This document shows positions 36,848 through 47,691 of a stretch of DNA of 64,000 nucleotides, piece after piece. The position numbers and the translations under genes were made by a program. The stretch is taken from the NCBI RefSeq assembly GCF_900108515.1, contig NZ_FNWW01000001.1, positions 806,001 through 870,000 on the forward strand, given 5' to 3'. How positions within the stretch are numbered: position 1 is the stretch's first letter; each line of letters starts with the position of its first letter. Origin of the DNA: Halobacillus karajensis. GTDB lineage: Bacteria; Bacillota; Bacilli; Bacillales; Halobacillaceae. The notes beneath the pieces were generated by a model that was not told where the DNA came from, did no database searches, and saw only the letters and a program-made list of their open reading frames with translations.

Positions 36848-38767
36848 CTATTTCATTAGTCTTAACAACATGGCTTCACATGGTTCTAATTCAATCGTAA
36901 GAATCGTGTTCTTTGAGCTGAAAATGCGCTTTTTGTTCTCCATATGTTGCCATTTCCCTTTTTGAATAGGTAAATTAACCTCGATTTTACGCCTGGTATT
37001 TCGATTAAACAAATAAAGCATCCGTTCGTCTGACGCACTCTCTCCAAAATGATCGATACCACTTTCATTCCAGCGTTCGAATCCGAAGACATCTTTGTCC
37101 AAGGCAAATGATTTCCAATGGCCGGTACGCAGTGTGCGATGCTCTTTCCGCCATTTCCCGATTTTACGGTACCATTCTAGTAAGTCTTTATTTTCCCGCC
37201 CCCAAGGGTATGGCTTTCGGTTATCAGGATCGGCTCCCCCAGTGAGTCCAGCTTCATCCCCATAATAAAGGGACGGAACTCCCGGAAAAGCATAAAGCCA
37301 TAAACTTAGTGATCGGAGCTGACTTTTCACCAAGACTTTTGCTTCTTCGCGTGAAAAGTCCCCAGGAAGATAATCTTCGAGCATTGTTTGAATTCTTTCC
37401 ACATCATGGCTGGAAAGCATGTTCATAACTGCATAGAAGTACTGTTTCGGATAATGCTCACCAAGTGTCATGAGACGGCGATGAACCGTGTGGGCATCGA
37501 TCTCACCTTTGATAAATTCCAGCATGATCCGGCGCATCGGGTAATTCATCACAGAATCCAACACACCGCCGAGGAAGTAATCGCGCCGCTTTCCATAAGC
37601 GGTTTTGTTAGAGGCATCCTCCCAAACCTCCCCGAGAAGCACACTGGATTCATCTTTCTGTTTCAGTTGGCGGTAAATTTGACTAATCAAATCATCTGTC
37701 AGTTCATCTGCAACATCCAGCCGCCAATGTTTCACTCCTGATCTCTGCCATGTCTGAATGACACTGTCCTCATCGTGTACGAGAAAATCCTGATAGTTTT
37801 CATTTTCTTTGTTTAAGGTAGGGAGGGTTCCTACACCCCACCATGCATCATATTCATCAGGGTAATGGTGAAATGTGTACCAGCTGAAAAAAGGGGAGTT
37901 CTTCGACTGATAGGCCCCCAGCGAGTCGTACTTCCCTTCACGATTAAAATATATACTGTTACTTCCTGTGTGACTGAACACCCCATCAAGCATAATTTCA
38001 ATGCCGCGAGCAGCAGCTTCCTTAATCAAGTCTTCCAAGTCTTCTTTCGTGCCCAGGAGCGGATCAATATTGTGGTAATCCCCTGTATCATAGCGGTGAT
38101 TGCTTTCAGCTTCGAAGATTGGGTTCAAATAAATGACCGTTGCCCCAAGGGACTCAATGTAATCTAGTTTTTCCGTGATTCCTCTCAAGTTTCCACCAAA
38201 AAAGTCCCAGCGAATGACTTCCCCTCGTTCATTTCGAATGTAGACAGGGTCGTTTTCCCAATGGGCATGGACGAGACTCGTTTCAGGGGCCTTTTCCATC
38301 TCTAACTTCCCTGCAGTATAAAAGCGATCAGGAAAGATTTGATACATTGTTGCATTCTTCCACCAATCAGGCGTCTTATAAGCAGGGTCATAGACAGTAA
38401 TCTGCCATGAAGGAGGGATATGATCATAGATTTTCCCTTCCCCACTTTCATAGCTTTTCTCCCGACCGTAATAAAGCGTGTGGTCCTCCAGTATGATCTC
38501 GAAAAAGTACCAGATCAGCTGTGGCGTTTCCGGCATTTTTATCGTGATTTCATACGAGATTTGCTGGTGTTCCTGACTATAGATATCCATTTCCTTCGTT
38601 TTCTCCTCATCTGTTCGATCAAGGATGTAATGAAGAATGACGTGCGAAATTCGGTAACGGTCACTAATGTCAATTTTAAGCGTAACAGGAGAACCCTTCG
38701 GTGCAGCGCCGAAAGGCTCTCGATAATGGACTTCAAAACTATCGTGGTACATCTCCTTTTGCCTCAC
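36848..38767 (-). CDS. GH13 alpha-glucan hydrolase (neopullulanase/cyclomaltodextrinase-like)
   Basis: Intracellular alpha-amylase-family enzyme of 639 residues. An N-terminal beta-sandwich of about 120 residues (CBM34-like) is followed by the barrel. Conserved regions are DGVFSHTG (261-268), WRLDVAD with nucleophile Asp351, LLGEVWE with acid/base Glu380, and LSSHDVER. No signal peptide. The start is a GTG at 38767 with GGGGGA before it; an ATG at 38752 is the alternative. As the gene after glgP it probably trims limit dextrins or cleaves maltodextrins from glycogen. Debranching versus linear specificity is not decidable. Confidence 0.85.
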   Translation of the reverse strand: MRQKEMYHDSFEVHYREPFGAAPKGSPVTLKIDISDRYRISHVILHYILDRTDEEKTKEMDIYSQEHQQISYEITIKMPETPQLIWYFFEIILEDHTLYYGREKSYESGEGKIYDHIPPSWQITVYDPAYKTPDWWKNATMYQIFPDRFYTAGKLEMEKAPETSLVHAHWENDPVYIRNERGEVIRWDFFGGNLRGITEKLDYIESLGATVIYLNPIFEAESNHRYDTGDYHNIDPLLGTKEDLEDLIKEAAARGIEIMLDGVFSHTGSNSIYFNREGKYDSLGAYQSKNSPFFSWYTFHHYPDEYDAWWGVGTLPTLNKENENYQDFLVHDEDSVIQTWQRSGVKHWRLDVADELTDDLISQIYRQLKQKDESSVLLGEVWEDASNKTAYGKRRDYFLGGVLDSVMNYPMRRIMLEFIKGEIDAHTVHRRLMTLGEHYPKQYFYAVMNMLSSHDVERIQTMLEDYLPGDFSREEAKVLVKSQLRSLSLWLYAFPGVPSLYYGDEAGLTGGADPDNRKPYPWGRENKDLLEWYRKIGKWRKEHRTLRTGHWKSFALDKDVFGFERWNESGIDHFGESASDERMLYLFNRNTRRKIEVNLPIQKGKWQHMENKKRIFSSKNTILTIELEPCEAMLLRLMK

Positions 38768-38790
38768 AAATCCGTCCCCCTAAAAATGCC

Positions 38791-41235
38791 TCACTTCAAC
38801 GTTTGAACACGTTGAATATCCCAAATCTCACGAGCGTATTCCTGGATTGTCCGGTCGCTTGAAAATACACCGGATTGAGAGATGTTGACTAGACTCTTTA
38901 AATTCCACTGACGCTTCCGCTGATAATCCTGACTTACTTTCCTCTGTGTGAACAGGTAACTGGCAAAATCCTTAAGCACAAAATATTCATCATTATACGT
39001 CAGTAACGCATCGTAAATTTCCTGGAAGTCCCTTTCCCCTTTAGAAAAAGGACTGTAATGAATGAGTTGATCAAGGGTATGACGTACCCGCTCATCATTG
39101 TCGTAAACCGCTCTGGAAGAATAAGACCCGTTTCGGTAATAATCCCACACTTCCTCTGAACTTAAACCGAAAATATAAATGTTATCATGGCCTACAAGAT
39201 CATGGATTTCTACATTTGCCCCATCCATAGTCCCAACTGTAAGCGCACCGTTCATCATTAATTTCATATTCCCTGTGCCGGAAGCTTCTTTGGTAGCCAT
39301 CGAGATTTGCTCACTGACATTGCTAGCCGGAATCATCTTCTCAGCCATGGACACCGAGTAATTCGGTAGGAAAACCACTTTTATATAATCCCTCACATCG
39401 GGATCGTTATTGACGACCGATGCGATACGGTTAATTAGCTGAATCACTTTCTTCGCAAAGTGATAGCTTGGTGCTGCTTTAGCCCCGAAGATGAACGTAC
39501 GTGGAACGATATCAAACGTCGGGTCTGACTTCAATTCATTATATAAATGCATAATATGAAGGGCATTAAGGAGTTGGCGTTTATATCCATGGAGACGTTT
39601 AATTTGAACATCGAATATGGAACTTGGATCGATAGTAATCCCCTGCGTCTCCTTAATCCAATGAGCAAATGCTGCTTTGTTCTCCTGCTTAATTTCGTGC
39701 AGACGATCAAGAAAAGCAAGGTCGTCTTTATATTTAAGCAATTGAATCAATTCCTTTGGTTCTGTCATCCACCTGTCTCCAATGGCTTCTGTGATGGCAG
39801 AACTCAATGGGCGATTGGCATGCATGAGCCAGCGACGATGAGTAATCCCGTTTGTCTTATTATTAAAACGTTCAGGAAAGGTATTGTAAAAGCGTTTCAT
39901 TTCCCTCTCTTTCAGTATATCCGTATGGAGTTTTGCCACGCCATTAATACTGTGACTGCCGACAATACTTAAATGCGCCATTTTCACCTGGCCATCAGCA
40001 ACAATAGCTAAATCAGCGATGCGATCGAATTCCCCTGGGTACGTCTTCCACAACGCCTGACAAAACCGTTCATTAATCTCATTGATAATCATAAAAATCC
40101 GCGGAAGCAGCGATCGAACAAGACCTACCGGCCAGGATTCCAATGCTTCACTTAATGTTGTATGGTTTGTATAAGAAACAGAAGCCTGCGTAACATCCCA
40201 AGCTTCCTCCCACCCCATTCCTTTTTCATCCATAAGAATTCTCATAAGTTCAGGAATGACCAAAGCCGGATGGGTATCATTAATATGAAGAGCTACTTTG
40301 TCTGGGAAGCACGACCACGGGAGCCCCAGTCTCTCAAAGGAACGCACAACCGATTGCACACCTGCGGAAACTAAAAAATACTCCTGTTTTAGACGGAGAC
40401 TTTTCCCTTCTTCTGTAGAGTCATCCGGATAAAGGAAGTCTGAAATTGACTCAAGCGAACGTTTATGGGCTAGAAAATGACCAAACTCCCCTTCCCTTTC
40501 CGCTTTCGTCATCGTGTCCTCTACCGTCGGTTCTGCGGACCAGAGCCTTAATGTATTCACCGTGTCATTATGGTAACCGACCACAGGGACATCATAAGGG
40601 ACCGCCTGAACCGGTTGGTAATTCTCATATTTAAAATGGAGCTTCCCATCTTTATCGCGATTGGATGATACGTGTCCCCCAAAACGGACTTCAATACTAT
40701 CTTCCGGACGTCGGACTTCCCATATAAACCCTTTAGAAAGCCAATAATCAGGGAACTCCACCTGTTTCCCATCAATGATATGTTGATCAAACATTCCATA
40801 GCGGTACCGGAGGCCACAGCCATGTCCAGCTAATTCTAAAGACGCAAGGGAATCAAGAAAACAAGCCGCTAATCGACCTAAGCCGCCATTCCCAAGACCA
40901 GCGTCACTCTCCTTATTCTCAAGTTCTGATAAAGAAAGTCCAAGATCCGCCAATCCTTCTTCGACGAGAGCGAGTACATGTAGATTTAATAAATTGTTTC
41001 CTAGAAGCCTCCCCATTAAGAACTCCATGGAGAAGTAGTAGACCTGCTTCGTTTTATGCTTTTTATACTCCTGATTCGTCTTCAACCAATTTTTGTTGAT
41101 TTTCTCTTGGATCAACGAACCTAACGCCCGATACGTATCAAATTCAGACGCTGAGTCGATGGTCTTACCTAACTGATTCTCCAACTGCGCTTTAAACTCC
41201 GACTTGAATTCTTCTTTGTCACTGAACATCACCAT
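38791..41235 (-). CDS. glgP: Glycogen phosphorylase
   Basis: Releases glucose-1-phosphate from glycogen ends. With the ATG at 41235 (TAGGAGG seven bases upstream) it has 814 residues. The N-terminal core has YFSMEFLMGRLLGNNL and ESDAGLGNGGLGRLAACFLDS; the PLP-binding lysine is in EASGTGNMKLMMNGA near the C terminus; FNPKR-like region is FDVQIKRLHGYKRQLLN. Family GT35. It follows glgA by 23 bases. An in-frame ATG at 41253 exists, but it would place the ribosome site inside the gene. Confidence 0.95.
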   Translation of the reverse strand: MVMFSDKEEFKSEFKAQLENQLGKTIDSASEFDTYRALGSLIQEKINKNWLKTNQEYKKHKTKQVYYFSMEFLMGRLLGNNLLNLHVLALVEEGLADLGLSLSELENKESDAGLGNGGLGRLAACFLDSLASLELAGHGCGLRYRYGMFDQHIIDGKQVEFPDYWLSKGFIWEVRRPEDSIEVRFGGHVSSNRDKDGKLHFKYENYQPVQAVPYDVPVVGYHNDTVNTLRLWSAEPTVEDTMTKAEREGEFGHFLAHKRSLESISDFLYPDDSTEEGKSLRLKQEYFLVSAGVQSVVRSFERLGLPWSCFPDKVALHINDTHPALVIPELMRILMDEKGMGWEEAWDVTQASVSYTNHTTLSEALESWPVGLVRSLLPRIFMIINEINERFCQALWKTYPGEFDRIADLAIVADGQVKMAHLSIVGSHSINGVAKLHTDILKEREMKRFYNTFPERFNNKTNGITHRRWLMHANRPLSSAITEAIGDRWMTEPKELIQLLKYKDDLAFLDRLHEIKQENKAAFAHWIKETQGITIDPSSIFDVQIKRLHGYKRQLLNALHIMHLYNELKSDPTFDIVPRTFIFGAKAAPSYHFAKKVIQLINRIASVVNNDPDVRDYIKVVFLPNYSVSMAEKMIPASNVSEQISMATKEASGTGNMKLMMNGALTVGTMDGANVEIHDLVGHDNIYIFGLSSEEVWDYYRNGSYSSRAVYDNDERVRHTLDQLIHYSPFSKGERDFQEIYDALLTYNDEYFVLKDFASYLFTQRKVSQDYQRKRQWNLKSLVNISQSGVFSSDRTIQEYAREIWDIQRVQTLK

Positions 41236-41258
41236 TAAGGTTCCTCCTATCACCCCCG

Positions 41259-42689
41259 CTAACGGAACATCGATCGATATAGATCCATGTACTGATCAGC
41301 AGAGTTTTTCCATGTGAACTTACTCTTGCAAATATTCTTCACAAGTTTTTGCCAAGTAGCAGGTTCCTGATAGAATTCGAGTGCTCTACGAATGGTGTAC
41401 AGCATGTCGTGGGCGTTGTAGTTGGTAAACGAAAATCCGTTCCCTTCTCCCGTCTTTTCATTATATGGCTGAACGGTGTCCGCAAGTCCTCCAGTTTCCC
41501 TTACAATCGGTGCAGCTAAATACCTGAGAGCAATCAACTGACCAATTCCGCAAGGTTCAAACCGTGAAGGCATGAGAAACAAATCACTCGCCGCATAAAT
41601 CTGTCTAGAGAAAGGTTCGGAGAATCTGATATTCGTAGACATCTTCTCTGGGTGTCGATCCTGAACCCATTGGAGCATCTGTTCATATTGGTATTCACCT
41701 GTACCGAGCAGGACAACCTGGACATCATCGTGATATAACAAATCATCGATGACTCTTCCAATCAAATCGAATCCTTTTTGTTCCACCAGCCTGGAAACGA
41801 TGCCAATCATAGGGACATCTTTTCTCACTGGCAAACCAAGTTCTGCCTGCAGCCACATTTTATTTTGGCCTTTTTTCACTAAAGAACTGCGATACGAAAA
41901 CGCCAGGGCATCATCTTTCATAGGGTTATAGTTTTGATCATCAATGCCATTAACGATTCCAATTAATTCATCTGTACGGCTTCTTAACACTCCATCTAGG
42001 TTTTCCCCATAATAGGGGGTTTGAATCTCTTTTGCGTAAGTTTCACTGACCGTTGTAATAAAATCAGCGTAATTCAGGGCCCCTTTCATGAAATTAATAT
42101 CACCGAAGAATTCGAACCCATCTTCTGTCATCATGCTTTCATCAAAGTCCATCAAATCATGAAGGACAGATTGAGCGAAAACACCTTGATACTTCAAATT
42201 ATGGATAGTGAAAACAGTTTTCATACCTTGAAGTTTCTCCACTTCTTTATAGTGGGTATGTAAATACACCGGAATCAATCCCGTCTGCCAATCATGACAA
42301 TGCAGTACATCAGGAGTCCAGTCCATCACGCATACCAATTCCATAACGGCACGGTTAAAAAAGACGAAACGTTCGGCTTCATCCTCATATCCATAAAGGT
42401 TAGAGCGCTTGAAATAATACTCATTATCTATAAAATAAACAGGAATGCCCTCATATTTAATATACTCAACACCCGCATATTGGTTGCGCCATCCAAGTGT
42501 GACGTTAAGTTCATCCAAATGTTCCAGCTGATCTTTCCATTCACCGTCCATATTTTCATATTTCGGAAGAACGATCCTGACATCTGCCCCTTGTTTTTTC
42601 AAGGCGTGGGGAAGGGAACCTAACACATCAGCAAGCCCACCTGTCTTAATAAAAGGGGTACATTCAGAACCGACCATCAACACATTCAT
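41259..42689 (-). CDS. glgA: Glycogen synthase
   Basis: ADP-glucose-dependent alpha-1,4-glucan chain elongation, family GT5, 476 residues. The N-terminal KTGGLADVLGSLP loop binds ADP-glucose, and the C-terminal MPSRFEPCGIGQLIALRY carries the second conserved region with the retaining-GT Glu. AAAGGAG lies 11 bases before the ATG. The 122-base gap to glgD upstream contains a hairpin with a T run, so part of the message may stop before this gene. Confidence 0.95.
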   Translation of the reverse strand: MNVLMVGSECTPFIKTGGLADVLGSLPHALKKQGADVRIVLPKYENMDGEWKDQLEHLDELNVTLGWRNQYAGVEYIKYEGIPVYFIDNEYYFKRSNLYGYEDEAERFVFFNRAVMELVCVMDWTPDVLHCHDWQTGLIPVYLHTHYKEVEKLQGMKTVFTIHNLKYQGVFAQSVLHDLMDFDESMMTEDGFEFFGDINFMKGALNYADFITTVSETYAKEIQTPYYGENLDGVLRSRTDELIGIVNGIDDQNYNPMKDDALAFSYRSSLVKKGQNKMWLQAELGLPVRKDVPMIGIVSRLVEQKGFDLIGRVIDDLLYHDDVQVVLLGTGEYQYEQMLQWVQDRHPEKMSTNIRFSEPFSRQIYAASDLFLMPSRFEPCGIGQLIALRYLAAPIVRETGGLADTVQPYNEKTGEGNGFSFTNYNAHDMLYTIRRALEFYQEPATWQKLVKNICKSKFTWKNSADQYMDLYRSMFR

Positions 42690-42760
42690 AATTGATCCAA
42701 CTCCTTTGTTTTTTATTCACTTCCATATGTTCAAAACATCACTTATCTGCTTATGACATA

Positions 42761-42800
42761 AAAAGGACTGTCAGCGTATCGATGCCCAGACAGTCCCTTT
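42761..42800 (-). terminator. Terminator-like hairpin between glgD and glgA
   Basis: On the minus strand GACTGTC pairs with GACAGTC within a longer imperfect stem (AAAGGGACTGTC/GACAGTCCTTT) and is followed by a T run. It lies inside the glg operon. Confidence 0.65.
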
Positions 42801-42811
42801 GTTTTGGGATA

Positions 42812-43918
42812 TTACATTGTTCTTCTTTTAGCTACGACATACGGTTTCTCTGGGGCACCGATTAATGTCTTGCCTGTTGAAATGCGGCAATCCTTATCGA
42901 GAATGACATTTTCTAACACGGCATTACTGTCAATCTCGCAGCGCTGCATAATGATTGAGTTCTTAATAACCGCTCCTTCAGCGATTTTGACCCCTCGAAA
43001 AAGAATGCTGTCCTCTACATGACCTTCTATCACACAACCATTCGCGACCATCGTGTTCGTTACGTTGGATGTCGCTGTGTAGCTCGAAGGCGCTTCATTC
43101 TTAATTTTTGTAAGTACAGGGGCATCGTCTTTGAACAGTTCATCATGTTCCTGCGGGTCCAAAAGCTTGGCACTGTTGCGATAATAACTTTCCATTGAAT
43201 TGACCAATGCATGCCCTCCATGATATTCATAAGCATGAATATGGATGTCCGGCAATTTCGCTTTAATTCCATCAAGAAAAAAGTGAGAGCATCCGTGAGC
43301 AATACACTTTTCAATTAAATGGTACAAGTAGTCTTTTTCAATGATGTACATATCCATGTATACATTTGTACTGCTATGATCATTATGAATAGCAGTGACC
43401 CGGTTATTGGCGTCAATATCGAGCTTGTGAGCGCGTTGATGCTCAGGGTACAGCTCTTTTACCTGTTTATAAACGACGGTGACATCCGCCCCTGAATTCT
43501 TATGTTCCTGTAAAGCATCTTGATAATTGATATTACAAATATGTTGAGAACCTGAGACAACGATATAATCAGCAAGCGTCCGATTGATAAAGTCGATGTT
43601 ATTATGAAAATGCTGCAAGTCGCCGCGGGAAATATCCGTCGGATCGTTCCAATCTGGAGGAAGAATAAACAGCCCCCCACGCTTCCTATCTAAATCCCAC
43701 GCTTTCCCTTGTTCCAAGTGGTCCATTAAGGAACGATATTTCCTACGTGCAAATACAGCCACTGATTCGATTCGAGAATTCGTCATATTTGATATCGCAA
43801 AATCAATCATCCGGTAACGGCCGCCAAACGGGACGGCAGCCCCGCAGCGAAAGTACGTCAATTCATCCAACATGTCTTGTTCGTGGTCTAAGTTTATGAT
43901 TCCTGCTATCCGGTCCAT
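42812..43918 (-). CDS. glgD: Glucose-1-phosphate adenylyltransferase regulatory subunit
   Basis: 368-residue GlgC paralogue. It keeps the nucleotidyltransferase fold and the left-handed beta-helix (NAVLENVILDKDCRIS) but has lost the GGxGTRL nucleotide loop, the opening being AGIINLDHEQDMLDELTYFR. As in B. subtilis and Geobacillus, it should stiffen and activate GlgC rather than work alone. Twelve bases separate it from glgC; AGGGAGG precedes the ATG. Confidence 0.94.
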   Translation of the reverse strand: MDRIAGIINLDHEQDMLDELTYFRCGAAVPFGGRYRMIDFAISNMTNSRIESVAVFARRKYRSLMDHLEQGKAWDLDRKRGGLFILPPDWNDPTDISRGDLQHFHNNIDFINRTLADYIVVSGSQHICNINYQDALQEHKNSGADVTVVYKQVKELYPEHQRAHKLDIDANNRVTAIHNDHSSTNVYMDMYIIEKDYLYHLIEKCIAHGCSHFFLDGIKAKLPDIHIHAYEYHGGHALVNSMESYYRNSAKLLDPQEHDELFKDDAPVLTKIKNEAPSSYTATSNVTNTMVANGCVIEGHVEDSILFRGVKIAEGAVIKNSIIMQRCEIDSNAVLENVILDKDCRISTGKTLIGAPEKPYVVAKRRTM

Positions 43919-43930
43919 AAAATCCTCCCT

Positions 43931-45091
43931 TTACGTATGAGTTGCTAGACTTGCGGCAAGAACACTTCCTTCATCTGCCACGAGTGTAATTTCGCTGTCT
44001 GGTGATGGATCACCGATGACGGCACCATCTTCGATCACACTGCCTTTTGAGACGATAGCACGGTTAATTTTCACATTCTTTCCAATTTTTACATCCGGCA
44101 TGATGACACTGTCTTTAACAATGGAGGACTCACAAATGTGCACTCCGTAAAAAATAATGGAGGTATCCACGGTTCCATATACTCGGCATCCCTCATTAAT
44201 CAATGCATTTCGGACATGAGCCGTGGGAGCGATATATTGCGGAGGCTGATTGGGATTCTTCGAATAAATCCGCCACCTTTGGTCGTTTAAGTCCAGCTCA
44301 GGATCTTTTTTCAATAGATCCATATTCGCTTCCCAAAGGCTGTCGACCGTCCCTACATCCTTCCAGTAGCCTTCAAATGTATAAGCCATTAACTTTTTAT
44401 AATCGTAAAGAAGAGAGGGAATAATGTCCTTCCCGAAATCATGGGAGGAGTTTTCTTTTTCCGCATCCTCAAGCAAATATTGCTTCAATACGTCCCAACG
44501 GAAAATGTAAACACCCATAGATGCCAGGTTACTCTTCGGATTGTCAGGTTTCTCATCAAATTCAGTAATTCTTCCTTCCTCGTCTGTGTTCATAATTCCG
44601 AACCGATTCGCTTCTACCCACGGCACTTCAATGACGGAGATCGTCGCATCTGCACCTGTTCCTTTATGGTAATCAAGCATTGCATTGTAATCCATTTTGT
44701 AAATATGGTCACCGGAGAGGACAAGCACATGTTCAGGGTCATATTGATTCAGGAACTTCAAGTTACGGTAGATCGCATTGGCGGTACCTGTATACCACCC
44801 ACCACCTTCTGCCTCCATAAATGGCGGCAGTACAGAGACGCCTCCATATTTTCGATCCAGATCCCAAGTATCTCCAATTCCAATGTAGTCATTTAAAATT
44901 AAAGGTTCATATTGGGTAAGGACGCCGACTGTGTCTATCCCTGAATTCGTACAATTACTTAATGGAAAGTCAATAATTCTATATTTTCCTCCAAAGTAAA
45001 CTGCAGGCTTGGCTATTTGTTTAGTTAGTGACTTCAGTCTGGTTCCTTGGCCGCCAGCCAGAAGCATCGCTACACATTCTTTATTTTTCAT
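43931..45091 (-). CDS. glgC: Glucose-1-phosphate adenylyltransferase (ADP-glucose synthase)
   Basis: Makes ADP-glucose from ATP and glucose-1-phosphate, the committed step of glycogen synthesis. 386 residues with [16 protein letters not shown] for nucleotide binding, the [12 protein letters not shown] and [16 protein letters not shown] motifs, and [10 protein letters not shown] near the sugar-phosphate site. The C-terminal beta-helix is intact ([19 protein letters not shown]). Its start overlaps the end of glgB by 11 bases; AAGGAGG precedes it. Confidence 0.96.
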   Translation of the reverse strand: MKNKECVAMLLAGGQGTRLKSLTKQIAKPAVYFGGKYRIIDFPLSNCTNSGIDTVGVLTQYEPLILNDYIGIGDTWDLDRKYGGVSVLPPFMEAEGGGWYTGTANAIYRNLKFLNQYDPEHVLVLSGDHIYKMDYNAMLDYHKGTGADATISVIEVPWVEANRFGIMNTDEEGRITEFDEKPDNPKSNLASMGVYIFRWDVLKQYLLEDAEKENSSHDFGKDIIPSLLYDYKKLMAYTFEGYWKDVGTVDSLWEANMDLLKKDPELDLNDQRWRIYSKNPNQPPQYIAPTAHVRNALINEGCRVYGTVDTSIIFYGVHICESSIVKDSVIMPDVKIGKNVKINRAIVSKGSVIEDGAVIGDPSPDSEITLVADEGSVLAASLATHT

Positions 45092-47039
45092 GATCTTCCT
45101 CCTTGGATACTGAAGTTCTTTTCAAGAAGCTCACACCGAGCGGGGGAATCGTCATGGTAATATGTTGATCCTGTCCTTGCCATGGGGAAGGGATGCTCTC
45201 TAATGGCAAACCATTCGTTTGCCCAGAACCTCCGAAATATTCCGCATCGCTCGAAAAAATTTCTTTATATGTGCCGTGTTTCGGTACTCCTACTTTGTAA
45301 TCGTGGTAAACTTCCGGAGTGAAGTTGCATACAACCACGAGTTGATCATTAGTTGTACGGCTGTTGCGGGCAAATGAGATTACACTTTGTTCGTAGTTGT
45401 TGGCATCAATCCACATAAAACCTTCTTCCTTATGGTCGAGCTCCCACAGTGCCGGCATGTCCTGATACAGTTGTTGTAGTTGTTTCGTATAATCCAAAAT
45501 GGAGGCGTGGGAATCATAGTCCAGCAACTCCCAATCCAGATCCTCTAAATCCTTCCACTCATCAAACTGTCCGAATTCACCTCCCATGAATAAAAGCTTC
45601 TTCCCGGGGTGGGCATACATATAAGCCAGAAAAGCACGCAGATTAGCGAATTTCTGCCAATAATCCCCCGGCATTTTATTTAATAGCGATTTCTTGCCAT
45701 GGACGACTTCATCATGGGAAATCGGTAATACGAAGTTTTCGGAAAAGGCGTAGAACAAAGAAAATGTAATCAAGTTGTGATGATATTTCCTATGAACAGG
45801 ATCCATCTCCATATACTTGAGCATGTCGTTCATCCATCCCATGTTCCATTTATAATTAAATCCCAGACCGCCGATATAGGTCGGTGCGCTGACGAGCGGC
45901 CACGATGTGGATTCCTCCGCCATCATGAGTACATCAGGGGTTTCTTCAAATACGGATTCATTCATTTTTTTTATAAAGGAGACTGCTTCCAAATTTTCAC
46001 GCCCCCCATATTCATTTAACTCCCATTCTCCATCTTCTTTACCGAAATCCAAGTACAGCATGCTAGCGACAGCATCTACACGCAGACCATCGAGATGGTA
46101 CTCCTTCAGCCAGTAAATCGCATTAGAAATAAGGAAGCTCTGCACTTCGTTTCGCGCAAAGTCGAACGTGAGTGTTCCCCATTGCGTTTTTTCTGCTTTA
46201 GCAGGATTGGCATATTCATAGAGAGCTTCCCCATCAAAACGACGTAATCCATGCGCATCTTTACAAAAATGACCCGGAACCCAATCTAATATGACACCGA
46301 TCCCAGATTTATGACACTGGTCGACAAAATATTTAAAATCATTCGGAGTTCCATAACGGGAGGTGACAGAATAATACCCTGTGGCCTGATAGCCCCATGA
46401 CCGGTCAAAAGGATGTTCTGTCAACGGGAGGAGCTCAATGTGGGTATATCCAAGCTCTTTCACATAAGGAATCACCATTTCGGCATAATCCCTGAAGTTA
46501 TAAAAGACTTCCGGCTCCACATTCTTCCATGAGCCAAGGTGGAGTTCATAGATAGACATAGGGGATTCATAGGGATTCTTCGCTTTACGCTGCTTCATCC
46601 ACTCTTCATCCCCCCATATGTAATCGTTGAGCGGAAAAACGACAGAGGCTGTATTCGGTCGGAGTTCACTGGAAAAAGCATAAGGATCGGCTTTCAGCTG
46701 CAAGTGACCATGACGGGTTAAAATCTCATATTTGTAAATTGTCCCTTTTTCAAGACCTGGAATGAAGGCGACCCAAATTCCGTTATCATTGATTTTTTCC
46801 ATTGGATTTTCTCTTCCGTTCCATTCGTTGAACATGCCGACAACACTAACTTGAACGGCGTTCGGAGCCCAGACGGCGAAGCGTATTCCCTCTTCTCCAT
46901 TTCGAACGTCCGGGTGAGCCCCGAGCAGCTTATAGCTGTAGCGGAGATTTCCTTCATGGAATAAATAGATATCATGCTCTAAAGTTGTATCTTGGATCAC
47001 ACCATCACTCCTCTTCACTTCATATTGTTTTGGTTTCAT
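45081..47039 (-). CDS. glgB: 1,4-alpha-glucan branching enzyme
   Basis: Introduces alpha-1,6 branches into glycogen. 652 residues: CBM48 domain in the first 130 ([20 protein letters not shown]), then the GH13 barrel with YELHLGSW, the nucleophile Asp in [13 protein letters not shown], Glu in [10 protein letters not shown] and the Asp of [15 protein letters not shown]. First gene of glgB-C-D-A-P-GH13. The ribosome site before the ATG is weak (GGTAGCTGAT), which may keep this enzyme low. A sigma-A-type promoter and a cre-like box lie upstream. Confidence 0.96.
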   Translation of the reverse strand: MKPKQYEVKRSDGVIQDTTLEHDIYLFHEGNLRYSYKLLGAHPDVRNGEEGIRFAVWAPNAVQVSVVGMFNEWNGRENPMEKINDNGIWVAFIPGLEKGTIYKYEILTRHGHLQLKADPYAFSSELRPNTASVVFPLNDYIWGDEEWMKQRKAKNPYESPMSIYELHLGSWKNVEPEVFYNFRDYAEMVIPYVKELGYTHIELLPLTEHPFDRSWGYQATGYYSVTSRYGTPNDFKYFVDQCHKSGIGVILDWVPGHFCKDAHGLRRFDGEALYEYANPAKAEKTQWGTLTFDFARNEVQSFLISNAIYWLKEYHLDGLRVDAVASMLYLDFGKEDGEWELNEYGGRENLEAVSFIKKMNESVFEETPDVLMMAEESTSWPLVSAPTYIGGLGFNYKWNMGWMNDMLKYMEMDPVHRKYHHNLITFSLFYAFSENFVLPISHDEVVHGKKSLLNKMPGDYWQKFANLRAFLAYMYAHPGKKLLFMGGEFGQFDEWKDLEDLDWELLDYDSHASILDYTKQLQQLYQDMPALWELDHKEEGFMWIDANNYEQSVISFARNSRTTNDQLVVVCNFTPEVYHDYKVGVPKHGTYKEIFSSDAEYFGGSGQTNGLPLESIPSPWQGQDQHITMTIPPLGVSFLKRTSVSKEEDHEK

Positions 47040-47087
47040 AGATGATCAGCTACCAAAAAAACAGCGGTTAATTTTTCACTTATATTT

Positions 47088-47116
47088 ATAATAAAATCAG
47101 GAATCCTCTTTTACAA
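47088..47116 (-). promoter_or_regulatory. Promoter of the glycogen operon
   Basis: On the minus strand TTGTAA (47116-47111), 17 bases, TATTAT (47093-47088), about 50 bases before the glgB start. Confidence 0.6.
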
Positions 47117-47212
47117 TTGATATTTATAAAAATTTTCTGAAAAGTTTTGTCGAATGATGACGATTTTTTATACATTTCCATTATTTTCACTTACCTTTAT
47201 ATAAATGTTTAT

Positions 47213-47228
47213 AAGTAAGCGTTTGCAT
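47213..47228. promoter_or_regulatory. cre-like site upstream of glgB
   Basis: On the minus strand ATGCAAACGCTTACTT fits WTGNNARCGNWWWCAW with one mismatch (T for A at position 15). It lies about 100 bases upstream of the predicted promoter. Confidence 0.35.
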
Positions 47229-47591
47229 AAGTGGACGAGCTCCATTTATGACCTGGAAAAATCCCCCTTAATAAAAGACTCTTATTTGGCTATTTTGCAT
47301 GAAACTCCTATAATACAGCTAGTGTTTTTGTAGATCTGGTTCTGCAACGTTTTAGTAGATTTAAGGGCGAATGGAGGAACATTGGTCGTCTGTCTGACCC
47401 TTCCTATTTTCGGCTATAAAGGCTCTCTATATTGAAGATCGATGAAAACGAGCACATTCCCTCCATTCAACTCTGGCATGAAGAAAATAGTGGCGATCGC
47501 CCACATGAATTTCTAGGACATAGGGGGTTTCATTGAAATAGATTAGTGGTATAGATTTTAAAAGAATGAAAAGTGTATGCACGTCCCCTTA
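47229..47591. other. Intergenic stretch between glgB and the ytxG-like gene
   Basis: No convincing gene. A plus-strand open stretch near 47432-47535 (ENEHIPSIQLWHEENSGDR) has no start or ribosome site and resembles nothing I know. GTTTCA-N14-TGGTAT at 47527-47552 is a weak sigma-B-like promoter pointing at the terminator that follows. Confidence 0.3.
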
Positions 47592-47640
47592 TAAAAAGCC
47601 AATGTAAAACGAGGGAAATCCTATTTCCGCAGGCTTTTTA
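47592..47640 (+). terminator. Terminator hairpin upstream of the ytxG-like operon
   Basis: TAAAAAGCC/GGCTTTTTA outer stem with an inner GGAAAT/ATTTCC stem. It lies 52 bases before the first gene on the plus strand, with no gene before it on that strand; it could end a short RNA or attenuate the operon. Confidence 0.6.
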
Positions 47641-47691
47641 TTCCCTTACAAATTCATATTGTTTCTAAACACATACAGAGAGGTGAACAGT

